From Pontibacillus yanchengensis (GTDB lineage: Bacteria > Bacillota > Bacilli > Bacillales > BH030062), in contig NZ_WMEU01000001.1 of assembly GCF_009856295.1 (NCBI RefSeq), forward strand, positions 558,001-622,000: DNA of 64,000 nt. Reading direction: 5' to 3'. Under the pieces are notes generated by a model. It had not been told where the DNA came from and did no database searches. It was given only the letters and a program-made list of their open reading frames with translations. Of this stretch, positions 44,125-54,142 are shown one piece after another. Every line of letters begins with the position of its first letter. Position 1 is the first letter of the stretch. The position numbers and the translations under genes are program-made.

Positions 44125-45342
44125 TTACTTATTCGCAAGCCCTAACTTTTTGATTAATGGCTTTAATGTTAAGCCCTGAACAACAAGGGAGAAAAGCACA
44201 ACTGAGAAGGTTAAGAGTAATACTTCCTCACGGCCATCAAAATCGTCAGGCAGACTTAACGCCAAAGCAATGGAAAGACTTCCCCTTAATCCACCCCAGT
44301 TTAATAATATTTTTTCTTTTGCACCTAAATGCTTAATGTAACTTGTTGACGTATATAGTGCAATGGTTCTCCCGACAAGCACGATTACAATTGCTAAAGC
44401 AATAAGCCCCCATTTTCCTGAAAAATCAATTTCTCGTATCTCAATCCCCACCATTAAAAAGATAATGGAGTTAGCGAGGAGTGTAATCGTATCCCAGAAT
44501 GTATTGATATTGGTTTTTGTTTCTTCAGACATTCCAATTTTCTTACCGTAACTTCCAAACAGTAACCCTCCTATTACAACAGCAATTACTCCAGATACTT
44601 TGAAATGTTCTGCAATGAAGTAACTTCCAAAAAACAACAACATACTAAGTGCAATTTCCAATGGATAATCATCAAAAACTCGTATGATTTGTGAGAATAT
44701 ATATCCCATAACCAGACCAATAATAGCTCCACCAAGGGCAAATTTAAGGAACATTAAAGCTCCCTCTCCTACTCCTGCTATTCCCATATCAATATACGTT
44801 AATAAATATAATGTAGAAATTTTAAATAACACTACTGCAATACCATCATTAAACAAGGATTCCCCTTCCATAATAGTACTGAATTTTTGAGGGACACCTA
44901 AGTCCTTAAAAATTGATATAACACTAATTGGGTCTGTTGCACTCATTAGAGCTGCAAAAGTAAAGGATACCACTATAGGTAAGCCAAGTAAGAAATGAAC
45001 ACTAAACCCAATGATGATGAAGGATAAAAACGTCCCTAGAAATGCTAATGACATAACTGTTTTCTTTAATTCCATTAGATGAGGGAATGGCATTTTTAAT
45101 GTTGCGTCCCCTAGTAATACAGGTAAAAATAATGAAATAATAATAGCGTGAAACACCGTCGACTGTGTAATAAATTGCTCAGCCTCTTCAATATAGGGAA
45201 CCTCAGTCATACCGAGTAACACTCCAACAAGCACAAGAGCAATGGAGTATGGTTCCTTTATAATTTTTGCTATACCAATAACTGTTACTGACACTGCAAG
45301 TAATATTAAAATCTGAATAAAAACCTCATGAAATCCGTGCAT
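44125..45342 (-). CDS. CPA1-type Na+/H+ antiporter (NhaP-like)
   Basis: 405 residues, about twelve spans. Transport-site motifs are ALMSATDPISVISIFKDLG and EGESLFNDGIAVVLF; LNWGGLRGSLSIALALSLP near the end is also typical. Short C-terminus without a large regulatory domain. Exchanges Na+ (or K+) for H+, fitting a salt-tolerant host. TAGGAGG precedes ATG 45342. Confidence 0.92.
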   Translation of the reverse strand: MHGFHEVFIQILILLAVSVTVIGIAKIIKEPYSIALVLVGVLLGMTEVPYIEEAEQFITQSTVFHAIIISLFLPVLLGDATLKMPFPHLMELKKTVMSLAFLGTFLSFIIIGFSVHFLLGLPIVVSFTFAALMSATDPISVISIFKDLGVPQKFSTIMEGESLFNDGIAVVLFKISTLYLLTYIDMGIAGVGEGALMFLKFALGGAIIGLVMGYIFSQIIRVFDDYPLEIALSMLLFFGSYFIAEHFKVSGVIAVVIGGLLFGSYGKKIGMSEETKTNINTFWDTITLLANSIIFLMVGIEIREIDFSGKWGLIALAIVIVLVGRTIALYTSTSYIKHLGAKEKILLNWGGLRGSLSIALALSLPDDFDGREEVLLLTFSVVLFSLVVQGLTLKPLIKKLGLANK

Positions 45343-45483
45343 AGTAAACCTCCTAGATTAATCAATGGACACATATGTATAAAAAGTGGACTCCTGTGTA
45401 TCTTACCCTTTCATATATAATCTAATTCCATTTTCTATCTTTTTAAAGATGTTCCTATACAACTTATCTTTTCTTCATTGTTA

Positions 45484-45519
45484 AAAAAAGAGCACTTTTC
45501 AAAAGTTTGAAAAGTGCTC
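45484..45519 (-). terminator. terminator of the acylase gene
   Basis: 13-base perfect stem (45490-45502 with 45507-45519) and seven T on the minus strand. Confidence 0.9.
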
Positions 45520-45525
45520 CATTTA

Positions 45526-47907
45526 TTATTCAGGTTGTAACATCAATTTTTCTCCTTCGTAACCCTTTGTTTTCGTTTCATGGTATCCACCATTCACCCA
45601 ATTATCTCGCTGACTATGGTACCATTTACTGCGAAAGTGTCCAGATTGACCTGGGCCGACTAAGTGACTTGCAGATAACAAATTATTTAAATCAGCCACA
45701 AACCGCCAAGAGGCTCCATGATCAACAATCCCTTCACTGTAGTCATAGCTAGCTGCCATAACAGTGACTTTACTCCCTCCTACAGGTTTTGGATCTTTTG
45801 GATTAAAGAAACGGTCTAAAAATGCCACACTAGATAATGGATGAGTGAATTCCACTTTGTGAAAATCGCCCCACTCCCAACTTGTGATTTCCTTTCCATT
45901 CTCGTCAATAAGATCTGTGATCGTTTCATTTAACGATAGAGCCAATGCTTTTGGTAACCCACCTTGTTCTTCAATCCAAGTAACATTTTTTCCACTAGAG
46001 GCTTTCCTAATAAGTTCATCTGTGGTTTGCCCACTACCTTTAAAAAATCCCATCATCCCCTCTGGGATTTGCTTTTCATATAAACGATCGGTAAATGTCT
46101 TCATCCATTTATTAAATATAAGAGGCTCAGGGGCATCAACATCATCTACATAATTCCATTTTCTCAATAATTGTAAAGCCTTTGCTCCGTAATCATTCAC
46201 GGCTTGCTCATCCACATGTTCTAAGAAAATAGGGACAAATTCTTGAGCTCGTAGGTCTTTTTGATCCATTTGCAAGTTCTTCATATCATCGGTCGTTAAT
46301 TTATTTCTTTCGTGTAAAACTTCCTCTATCCTTTGGTATCTATAAGGTTGTGCCCAGTTGTTTGAAATATGATACGGATATTCATCTCCAACTACCTTAT
46401 TATTCGCTGTAGCAATAAACCCTTTTTCAGGATTTATAATTGTAGGTAACTCATCAAATGGGATAAATTTTTGCCATTCATTTTCTTGTTCCCATCCCTC
46501 TAAAGGCAATAATGCATCTGAACCATCCTCATAAATTGGAATTTTTCCATTTGCTTTATAAGCAATTGTGCCATTCTTAGAGGCAAACACGAAATTTTGA
46601 GCTGGAACTAAAAACTTCTCTAGCCCTTTTTCAAATTCCTCCCAATTGCTAGCTTGATTGATTTCTAAAATTGCTTCTAATTCTGTTGAAGCGTCAAGCG
46701 CCGTCCATCGAAGCGATAAAGCAGTTTCTTTGCCGCTCTTCTTGGCAAACTCTGAAATGAGAGGACCATGTCGTGTTTCTATAACTTCGTAATTAACGTT
46801 GTCCCCATTCTTCACCTTAATTTCCTCATTGATTACAGTAGCTTCTTCATAATCACTTTCAAATAAAAATTCATTTGGGTTATCAGGATTACGTTTCTCT
46901 AAGTATAATTGTTGTACATCAGGTCCTGTGTTGGTAACGCCCCACGCAATGTTTTCATTGTGTCCCAGAATGATACCTGGAATCCCTGCAAAGATTACAC
47001 CACTCACCTCATAATCAGGAGATGATAAATGCATTTGATACCAAATAGATGGTGTAGCCAATCCTAAATGAGGATCGTCTGCTAATAACGGTTTTCCGGA
47101 AGAAGTCTTATTCCCACTTACTACCCAATTGTTACTTCCATTGAAAGGATGTGGCAGAACAGCTTCCTTCAGCAAAGACGAAACATTTATTTCTTCCTCT
47201 TTCATAATGGTGGGTGCATTTTTGGGGTAAGTTGGAAATAGTTCATACGCCTTTTCTTCAGGAAGATTTTGCAAAAGAAAATAATTAAATGCCTGTCGCT
47301 CCCAATGTCCTCCTAAATCAAATGCCATGTACTTTCCTATGGTTAAGGAGTCAATTGGAGTCCACTTCTCTGGTTTCCCGCCCATTAAAGTAAATTCAAT
47401 TGGTAAGCTATTACTTGATTTTGCTTGGTCAATGAAGCCATTCACTCCCGCTGCATACCATTCCATTACCTGTTTTGCCTCTTCTGAATAGGTTTGATAT
47501 GATTTTTCTGCTGCTCGCCTTAATCCTAACGTTCGAAAATACTTATCGCGCTCTAATGCCACTTCTCCAGCCACTTCGCTCAAACGCCCTGATGCTTGTC
47601 TTCTAGCCATGTCCATTTGAAATAGGCGATCTTGCGCTTGGATATAACCCTGTGCCATAAATAAATCTCGTTCTGTGTTGGCTTTTATGTGTGGTACACC
47701 TTCATCATCGCGTATGACTTCTACTGATTCAGATAGTCCTGGCAGAGAAGCTTTCCCTTCGATTTGTGGTAAGTTTCTATTTATGTAACCGTTTACAAAA
47801 ATGAACATCGATATAATTAGTACAATGAATATACCAAGTCCTACTAAGGATACTTTCTGCCATCGCTTAAGTTTTGATTTTCCCTTCTTTTGCTGAACAA
47901 CCTCCAT
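45526..47907 (-). CDS. penicillin acylase family amidase
   Basis: 793 residues. One N-terminal span (VGLGIFIVLIISMFIFV) anchors the alpha part. The nucleophile of the beta chain is Ser258 in NGSNNWVVSG; the chain would be cut before it by self-processing. Later NTGPDVQQLY, KPLLADDPHL and a C-terminal GQSGHFRSKWYHSQRDNW match the family, which includes penicillin G acylases and acyl-homoserine-lactone acylases. Substrate undecided. AAAGGGGGAG precedes ATG 47907. Confidence 0.9.
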   Translation of the reverse strand: MEVVQQKKGKSKLKRWQKVSLVGLGIFIVLIISMFIFVNGYINRNLPQIEGKASLPGLSESVEVIRDDEGVPHIKANTERDLFMAQGYIQAQDRLFQMDMARRQASGRLSEVAGEVALERDKYFRTLGLRRAAEKSYQTYSEEAKQVMEWYAAGVNGFIDQAKSSNSLPIEFTLMGGKPEKWTPIDSLTIGKYMAFDLGGHWERQAFNYFLLQNLPEEKAYELFPTYPKNAPTIMKEEEINVSSLLKEAVLPHPFNGSNNWVVSGNKTSSGKPLLADDPHLGLATPSIWYQMHLSSPDYEVSGVIFAGIPGIILGHNENIAWGVTNTGPDVQQLYLEKRNPDNPNEFLFESDYEEATVINEEIKVKNGDNVNYEVIETRHGPLISEFAKKSGKETALSLRWTALDASTELEAILEINQASNWEEFEKGLEKFLVPAQNFVFASKNGTIAYKANGKIPIYEDGSDALLPLEGWEQENEWQKFIPFDELPTIINPEKGFIATANNKVVGDEYPYHISNNWAQPYRYQRIEEVLHERNKLTTDDMKNLQMDQKDLRAQEFVPIFLEHVDEQAVNDYGAKALQLLRKWNYVDDVDAPEPLIFNKWMKTFTDRLYEKQIPEGMMGFFKGSGQTTDELIRKASSGKNVTWIEEQGGLPKALALSLNETITDLIDENGKEITSWEWGDFHKVEFTHPLSSVAFLDRFFNPKDPKPVGGSKVTVMAASYDYSEGIVDHGASWRFVADLNNLLSASHLVGPGQSGHFRSKWYHSQRDNWVNGGYHETKTKGYEGEKLMLQPE

Positions 47908-47994
47908 CAGACTCCCCCTTTATTCGCCCTATAATAGCATTATTATAGTATGAATTTTCTGCAAATTCCACTCATATGTGAATAATAGAAATGT

Positions 47995-48240
47995 GCAAGC
48001 ACCCATTTAGCGACGTACAAACTGCTGGCCGCAGGACGTGTGTTGGTTCGATGTTGCTGCGTGACGCAACGATCTTAACCGAACTTCCAAACCCCAGAAA
48101 CAAACCTCCTCTTTATCCTTTCGAGATAAAGGAAACACGGAGAGCGGTAGCAATCCGATGGTGACTTATTGTAAGGAGTGGCAGGAAGTTTGCTAGTCGC
48201 TTTGTGCTGGAGCTAGACATGGAAGAGCCAAAAACTTATG
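47995..48240 (+). repeat. family B intergenic repeat, full copy (B6)
   Basis: Same order as B5: TTAGCGACGTACAAACTGCT, GTTGGTTCGATGTTGCTGCG, TGACGCAAC, TTAACCGAACTTCC, then TGGTGACTTATTGTAAGGAG, GGAAGTTTGCTAGTCGCT and GGAGCTAGACATGG. Several base changes fall in pairs that keep the hairpin. Confidence 0.75.
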
Positions 48241-48253
48241 CTTTTTTTACTGT

Positions 48254-48288
48254 TAAAAAAGAGTAGCCTTGAATTAACAAGACTACTC
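48254..48288 (-). terminator. terminator of the DUF4177 gene
   Basis: 11-base stem with one mismatch (48261-48271 with 48278-48288) and TTTTTT on the minus strand. Confidence 0.8.
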
Positions 48289-48480
48289 CTCTGCTTCTTC
48301 ATTTGCAACTTGTTCTAGAATAACTTCATACGATTTTGGTTTTCCATGACCATTGTAGTTAATGGGCAATACTTGAACGAGCTTCCAACCATCTTTCGCG
48401 TGCTCATCAATGATTTGACGATAGGAGGGTTCAGAAAAGACACCACCAATAGTGGCCTCAACAAATTTATAACGGTACAT
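48283..48480 (-). CDS. DUF4177 domain protein
   Basis: 65 residues: MYRYKFVEATIGG, IIDEHAKDGWKLVQVLPIN and YEVILEQ form the small DUF4177 fold (a YKFV start, DGWELVQV-like centre, strand end). GGGAGG precedes ATG 48480. Function of the domain unknown. Confidence 0.85.
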   Translation of the reverse strand: MYRYKFVEATIGGVFSEPSYRQIIDEHAKDGWKLVQVLPINYNGHGKPKSYEVILEQVANEEAEE

Positions 48481-48580
48481 AACGTAGCCTCCCTTTCATA
48501 ATACTTCTCTATATTTTTTACCCGGTTTCGATGCTTCTATATCCATGTATTGAATTTTTAACCAATTTCATATCGCCACC

Positions 48581-49108
48581 TTATTGAAGTCCAAGTATGA
48601 TTTTTTTCCATTCTTCCAAAGGAAAAGGACGTACTGAAGATAGAGAATAAACATAGGTTGGTGTCTCCCAAACAGCTTCATAAATACCACCATTTTTGCT
48701 ATACAACGCAATTTTTTTAAAATCAAAGTTAATTACCTTTTCCTCATACCCAATTTTCTGCTCCTTCTGGCTGATTGGCTTTTGCTCAAATATTAAATGC
48801 CCCTTTCCTGGATTAATGTAGGTTTGCCTTACCAGGTAAGACCTCTTGGACTCTCGAAACCCCATACTTTCAAATTCATAAGAAGTTGGAAGATAGGTTA
48901 ATGTAGGGACCGAATAGCCCACAGCTTGCTCAATTTCCATAACATTGCTTACTTTGGTAAGAGGTTGAGGCAACTCAATTGCATCACTGGCCTCAACTGC
49001 CTCTTGCGGGATCACAACTTGTTCAGCGCGTATCAGCCCCAGTATCCCTATTCCAATAAACAAACTTAAAAAGAAAAACATCAACAAACGTTGAGAGATT
49101 TTAATCAC
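48581..49108 (-). CDS. membrane-anchored protein, DUF4367-like
   Basis: 175 residues: one N-terminal span (RLLMFFFLSLFIGIGILGLI), then an extracytoplasmic domain with VGYSVPTLTYLPTSYEFES and a YVYSLSSVRPFPLEEWKKII end, a layout seen in DUF4367 domains of anti-sigma and sporulation proteins. GTG 49108 follows TAGGAGGAGTC. Function unknown. Confidence 0.7.
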   Translation of the reverse strand: MIKISQRLLMFFFLSLFIGIGILGLIRAEQVVIPQEAVEASDAIELPQPLTKVSNVMEIEQAVGYSVPTLTYLPTSYEFESMGFRESKRSYLVRQTYINPGKGHLIFEQKPISQKEQKIGYEEKVINFDFKKIALYSKNGGIYEAVWETPTYVYSLSSVRPFPLEEWKKIILGLQ

Positions 49109-49274
49109 ATTGACTCCTCCTAGACAAGCTACTATTAGTACCTTATTCATTTCAGATAACAAACATGCTATGTTCCTTGACTTCAATCTATGCATATCTA
49201 AATGGTTAAATTCTACGCCAAACGGGTACAACCACTAAGAATAGCAAAGGTTACAACTTATGGAGGTGGAAATA

Positions 49275-50276
49275 ATGGAAAAACAATATGTAAGCAATAC
49301 TGGAATAGAAACGACACGTATCGGTCTCGGTACTTGGGCAATTGGAGGCTGGATGTGGGGTGGTACTGACGAACAACAATCCATAAAAACAATCCACACA
49401 GCCTTAGATAAAGGCATTGGACTAATTGACACAGCTCCAGTTTATGGATTTGGCACATCAGAAGAAATTGTCGGGAAAGCTCTTCAACAGTACGGTGGAC
49501 GCGAGAATATAACACTTGCCACAAAAGTAGCACTGAACTGGAAAGATGAACAAGTCTTCCGTGACGCTTCCAAAGAACGTATTCATAAAGAAGTTGAAGA
49601 TTCATTAAAACGTCTTCAGACGGATTATATTGATATCTATCAAGTGCATTGGCCAGATCCTACTGTACCAATTCATGAAACGGCAGAAGCTCTCTATTAT
49701 TTATACAAACAAGGCAAAATTCGTTCCATTGGAGTAAGTAATTTCTCCCCTGAACAAATGGATACATTCCGTGAGGCAGCTCCGCTTCATACCGTTCAAC
49801 CACCTTATAATATGTTTGAAAGAGGAATAGAAGAAGACATTCTTCCATATGTTCAGGAGCACAACTTACACACTCTATTATATGGTAGTCTCTGTCGTGG
49901 ATTATTGACGGGAAAAATGAAAACGGATAAACAATTCGAAGGTGATGATTTACGTAATAACGATCCAAAGTTTCAACAACCTCGATTCGAACAATATATT
50001 AATGCAGTGAATGAACTTGATCAACTTGCACAGGATCGTTTTAACAAGCGCATCATCCATTTAGCACTTCGATTCATCCTTGACCAGCCTGGAACAGGTA
50101 CAGCACTATGGGGGGCCCGTCGACCTGACCAAATGAATCCAATTGATGAGGTTATGGATTTCAAAATTGATGAACAAACCCAAAAGGATATAGATGATAT
50201 TCTTGTTAAACATGTAAAAGACCCTGTTGGCCCTGAATTCATGGCGCCACCTAGTCGCCAGGATATAAATCTATAA
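49275..50276 (+). CDS. aldo/keto reductase
   Basis: 333 residues, AKR barrel with IGLGTWAIGGWMWGG, the catalytic Asp and Tyr in LIDTAPVYGFGTSEE, Lys in LATKVALNW, His in YQVHWPD, and GVSNFSPEQM. YghZ/YhdN-like NADPH-dependent carbonyl reductase. ATG 49275 has GGAGGTGG upstream; an in-frame ATG 49260 lies within that site. Confidence 0.9.
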   Translation: MEKQYVSNTGIETTRIGLGTWAIGGWMWGGTDEQQSIKTIHTALDKGIGLIDTAPVYGFGTSEEIVGKALQQYGGRENITLATKVALNWKDEQVFRDASKERIHKEVEDSLKRLQTDYIDIYQVHWPDPTVPIHETAEALYYLYKQGKIRSIGVSNFSPEQMDTFREAAPLHTVQPPYNMFERGIEEDILPYVQEHNLHTLLYGSLCRGLLTGKMKTDKQFEGDDLRNNDPKFQQPRFEQYINAVNELDQLAQDRFNKRIIHLALRFILDQPGTGTALWGARRPDQMNPIDEVMDFKIDEQTQKDIDDILVKHVKDPVGPEFMAPPSRQDINL

Positions 50277-50292
50277 TAGTTATATTCCTACT

Positions 50293-50332
50293 AAAAAAAG
50301 AGCCTTGGATTATAAAATTCCAAGCTCTTTTT
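50293..50332 (+). terminator. terminator of the aldo/keto reductase gene
   Basis: About 16-base imperfect stem (AAAAAGAGCCTTGGA with TTCCAAGCTCTTTTT). Confidence 0.85.
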
Positions 50333-50341
50333 GTATTCGAC

Positions 50342-50990
50342 TATTCCATTTTAGCCCCATTATCTTGAAGACTTGGATTCGAGATATATTCAAAAGGTGA
50401 TGGGTCCGATACTTGAAACGTGGAAGGGGGTTACGGTGAAGCAACTCGCTTTCCTGCGGGCGAACTGGTGAGCCTTCTCAGTCGCTTTGCTCCCTCCGGG
50501 GTCTCACCAACCTCTTTCTCCCGCGGGAGTCTCGTAGTTCCCCTTCACCCCCAGCCGGGTAATGGCTATCGCACACGCGGCCAAATGTTGTATGTCTCCC
50601 GAAAGGACATATAAGCCCTTATTTTTAGTGAAAACCCTCTTTGGTTCGATCTTACGGACAAATAAAACTTTATTTTTTACAAACAGCGAACTAAATGTTC
50701 ATTAGCTTTCTTCCCACAGAATTTTTTGTTATGAACCAATTGTGATACTAGAACTTACTAGGGTGTAGACCGTCAGAAGATATTCAAATACCTCAACCTC
50801 TCTAACTTTGCAATGTTTCCGTTTCTCCCAACATCGCAGGAGGTGGCCGTGGAACAAGGGGACTCTCGCCGGCAGGACGCGAGTTGTTCCACAGCCACCT
50901 TTATTCTAACTAAATCTACGAAAACATCGCTCTTTCGGGATTACCAAATTTATCTCGATTTTAATTCTTCAAGATTATGCTTCTTATATG
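50342..50990. repeat. family A intergenic repeat (copy A3)
   Basis: About 650 bp. The left half (50342-50780) is nearly identical to 41001-41450 of A2. The right half has the GGTGGCCGTGGAACAA arm at 50831 and its complement at 50881, but about 90 bp between the arms are missing relative to A2. The right terminal repeat ends CTTCAAGATTATG. Frames within it are incidental. Confidence 0.8.
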
Positions 50991-51072
50991 GCATAGACCA
51001 CTGACAAAAAATATTAAAACAAGCATATGACCGTCTACCTACTGTAAATGAGTGAATAATACCAGCAATTTA

Positions 51073-52107
51073 CTACAGAGATTCAAACACGTCATATGAG
51101 ATCGACTCTATTATTCTACCGTTTCTTCCTGTGGTGGTTTCAGCCATGGTCAATGAATTTAGAATCGCTTCCTCCGTTGCTTCTATCGTTGCTTGTAACA
51201 GGTAGTGAAATGCTTTTGTATCTTCTTTAATATAGGTGGAATGGACAACTTCTTCTTCACTAAAATGAGTACGAGCATTGGCATTAGAAAAAGCAATAAT
51301 AATATCTCCGCTTGCATGATGTACTCTTCCACCAGTACGATTGATCCCAACTGATGCCCTTTTTGCAATGCGTTTTAGTTGGCGATCGGAAACAGGGGCA
51401 TCTGTTGCGATAACCACCATTATTGAACCGGCTGGTGTATCATGATCCTTACTAGGAGCTTTATAGTGTCCTGATTCAAATTCACCTCGAAGTCCAAAAT
51501 TTGTGTTCACAAGTACACCCACCGTCCATTTTTCTTGCACGATACGGGATGATGTTCCTATCCCACCTTTATATTGATAGCATGTCATACCTGTCCCTCC
51601 ACCCACGCTACCTTCTTCACAATTTGACGTTGCTCGCTCAATTGCTTGAATGGCATGGGTTGGTTTTACAGCAAATGTCCTTGCGGTATGTAAATAACTA
51701 TCATTACACTCCCCAACAACCGTGTTAATAGACCCAGTTGTATCTCCTATTTCTGGAGTACATCCCATCATATACTCCATTGTTCCTTGAAGTACTGATC
51801 CAGTTGTAAATGTACCTGTAAGCATAATTGGTGATTCAATTTCACCCAACTCATCTATTTGAACAAAGCCAGTTGCTTTTCCGTATCCATTCATAACATG
51901 AGTTGCAGCGGGCACTTTATGATGATAAGGATTTTGTTGATGAGGAAGAATCGCAGTTACTCCGGTACGAATTACATCCTCATTACCTAAATCCTCAGAT
52001 AAGGTAACATGGCCCACCAGCACACTTGGTACATCCGTTATTGCATTATGTTCACCAGTAGGTAGATCACCTATTATTACACCTAATTCTCTAACTCGTT
52101 TCCTCAC
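51073..52107 (-). CDS. P1 family (DmpA-type) aminopeptidase
   Basis: 344 residues, Ntn-fold of the DmpA family: GDLPTGEHNAITDVPSVLVG at the start, GGGTGMTCYQYKGGIGTSSR, VGVLVNTNFG, and Ser228 in TPAGSIMVVIATDAP, before which the chain would be cut by self-processing. Releases N-terminal residues from amides or peptides. GTG 52107 has AAGGAG upstream. Confidence 0.88.
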   Translation of the reverse strand: MRKRVRELGVIIGDLPTGEHNAITDVPSVLVGHVTLSEDLGNEDVIRTGVTAILPHQQNPYHHKVPAATHVMNGYGKATGFVQIDELGEIESPIMLTGTFTTGSVLQGTMEYMMGCTPEIGDTTGSINTVVGECNDSYLHTARTFAVKPTHAIQAIERATSNCEEGSVGGGTGMTCYQYKGGIGTSSRIVQEKWTVGVLVNTNFGLRGEFESGHYKAPSKDHDTPAGSIMVVIATDAPVSDRQLKRIAKRASVGINRTGGRVHHASGDIIIAFSNANARTHFSEEEVVHSTYIKEDTKAFHYLLQATIEATEEAILNSLTMAETTTGRNGRIIESISYDVFESL

Positions 52108-52370
52108 ATTTTCACTCTCCTTTGTCACATGGTTAATTATTATCATGTAGTATTTTATATACACTATCATTGCCCGGGAAATCCATCTTGCAAGCGAAAA
52201 AAATCATTAGTAAGATAATGGAAAGAAAAGTGTATTTAACAGCAGGTTTATCATGATGTTAGTAAGTACAAATGCTTTACAAAGATTAGTGAAACACTAG
52301 TTCTAAAAGCACGGGAGCTAGATGTCTATGACCGATAAGTTACTTGCCTTACAGTTAATAAGGAGATTCT

Positions 52371-52877
52371 ATGAAATATTATTTAACGACTCTCTTACAA
52401 GATATAAAACATACTGGAACTAGATTCAAACAGAACAGTAAAAGAGGGTTATTATCATTTCTAAAAAAGATAGTGATTATTTTTTAATATGTCTAATCGT
52501 TTTTGGCCCTCATGCTCTTCCTAATCTCTTAACTAGCCTTTGGATTCTCATATAATGCAAATAAAGATAATATATATGAACACAATGCATGGGGAAGTAT
52601 TGCAGAAAGCTATTCTCTTACGACAGGTGATTCATATAAGCGACAGAGGATTGCAGAAAAAATCTCTGAATTTCACAATTATTATAATTTTGTAATTTCT
52701 GCCTTCGTTTTATTCGTAATAACCTCCATAATGGAACGAATACTAATCAAAAATCCACGCAGTTGGGATTCGAATTTTTTAAGCTTGTTTATCGCATTAG
52801 TAATACTTTATTTTCAGCAGAATATATTACTGCCCAATCTTTTAGTAGATTATTGTTTCAACGGCACTAGCTATTGA
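52371..52877 (+). pseudogene. decayed membrane protein gene
   Basis: ATG 52371 with AAGGAG upstream starts MKYYLTTLLQDIKHTGTRF but stops at about 52485. Other frames continue: KKDSDYFLICLIV, then FLALMLFLIS with a TAA and LAFGFSYNANKDNIYEHNAW, then 100 open codons with two spans (NFVISAFVLFVITSIME and SLFIALVILYFQQNILLPN). Two indels and a nonsense codon are needed. Family not recognised. Its end overlaps the convergent amidohydrolase gene by 11 bp. Confidence 0.65.
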
Positions 52878-54006
52878 ATACCCATTCCCCATTAATCATC
52901 GTTTGCTCAACACTATTTCGTAAGTCAAATGGATCTCCACTCCATATAACTAAATCAGCATCCTTACCCTTCTCTAAGGATCCAACACGGTCTGCAATCC
53001 CCAGATGTTTGGCACCATGAAGAGTAAGAGCTTGCATAGCTAAACCTTCGTCAAGTCCGTGTTTAACTCCCATAATAGCACTAGTTATTAGGTGCTCAAT
53101 CGTAACTACGGGATGATCTGTTGTAATCGTAAATGGGATATTAGCGTCGGCAAACGCTGTTAGTGTATTCCACCCGCGGTTTGCTAATTCGATTTTAGAT
53201 CTAGAAGTCATAGTCGGACCTACAGCTATGCTTACATCCTTATGTTTTGTAAGATAATCTATCATCATATGCCCCTCTGTCCCATGTTCAATCGTGATAT
53301 CGATATCAAATTCTTTTTTCACTCTTAGAACAGTGGCTATGTCTTCTGATCGATGAGCGTGTACTCGGAGAGGTATCTCATTGTTTAGCACTTTGGCGAT
53401 TTGCTCCATCTCCAAGTTCCGCTCTTTATCAACTTTTTCTAGGGCATTTACATAGTTTTGTGCTTCTATTAATTTCTTTCGTAGTAAAGCTGCAACACCC
53501 ATTCTTGTGTTTGGAAGCTTACCTTTCCCTCCATGAACTCGCTTTGGGTTTTCACCAGTAGCAGCTTTCAATCCTGAAGGGTTTCTTAGTACCATCTCAT
53601 CCACAATTGTACCTGCTGTTTTTACAACAACCATTTCACCGCCAATGACATTTGCACTCCCTGGGAGAATCTGAACCGTTGTTACTCCTCCAGACCTGGC
53701 ATCCTCAAATCCTTTATCGAAAGGATTAATCCCATCTAACGCTCTTATTTCAGCTGTCGTTGCATTACTTGTTTCGTTAAAATCATGTCCTTCTTGTCCT
53801 ATTCCTTGTTCAAAAACACCTAAATGAGTATGTACATCTATTAAACCTGGTGTTACTATTTTTCCTTTTGCATTAATAGTTTCATAGTTCTCTGGTGGCT
53901 TTTCCTTTGATATTTTTTCTATGATACCATCATTTATAAATATGGTACTTTCATCAAAAGTTTCACCTGTTCCATCATAGCCACTAGCGTTTATAATTGC
54001 GATCAT
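52867..54006 (-). CDS. metal-dependent amidohydrolase (imidazolonepropionase-like)
   Basis: 379 residues. Metal and active-site motifs: PGLIDVHTHLG, a loop with GVTTVQILPGSAN, LRVHAHRSEDI, TIEHGTEGH and ITTDHPVVTIEH, ending GKDADLVIWSGDPFD. Hydrolyses a cyclic amide or similar bond; substrate unknown. AAGGAGTGATG precedes ATG 54006. Confidence 0.88.
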   Translation of the reverse strand: MIAIINASGYDGTGETFDESTIFINDGIIEKISKEKPPENYETINAKGKIVTPGLIDVHTHLGVFEQGIGQEGHDFNETSNATTAEIRALDGINPFDKGFEDARSGGVTTVQILPGSANVIGGEMVVVKTAGTIVDEMVLRNPSGLKAATGENPKRVHGGKGKLPNTRMGVAALLRKKLIEAQNYVNALEKVDKERNLEMEQIAKVLNNEIPLRVHAHRSEDIATVLRVKKEFDIDITIEHGTEGHMMIDYLTKHKDVSIAVGPTMTSRSKIELANRGWNTLTAFADANIPFTITTDHPVVTIEHLITSAIMGVKHGLDEGLAMQALTLHGAKHLGIADRVGSLEKGKDADLVIWSGDPFDLRNSVEQTMINGEWVFNS

Positions 54007-54142
54007 AAATCATCACTCCTTCTCTATTATAATTAGTGTAATCTATTTCCAATAAGAAAATAAACAGACAATTAATAAAATTTCATCCATGGTTCCTTTG
54101 TGTTAAAGTAATAATTTAAAAGAATTAGATTGGAGTCATCGA

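Noticed and set aside
52190..52370. Possible small gene upstream of the decayed membrane protein gene
   Set aside because: All frames are short and no ribosome site other than that at 52361 is seen.
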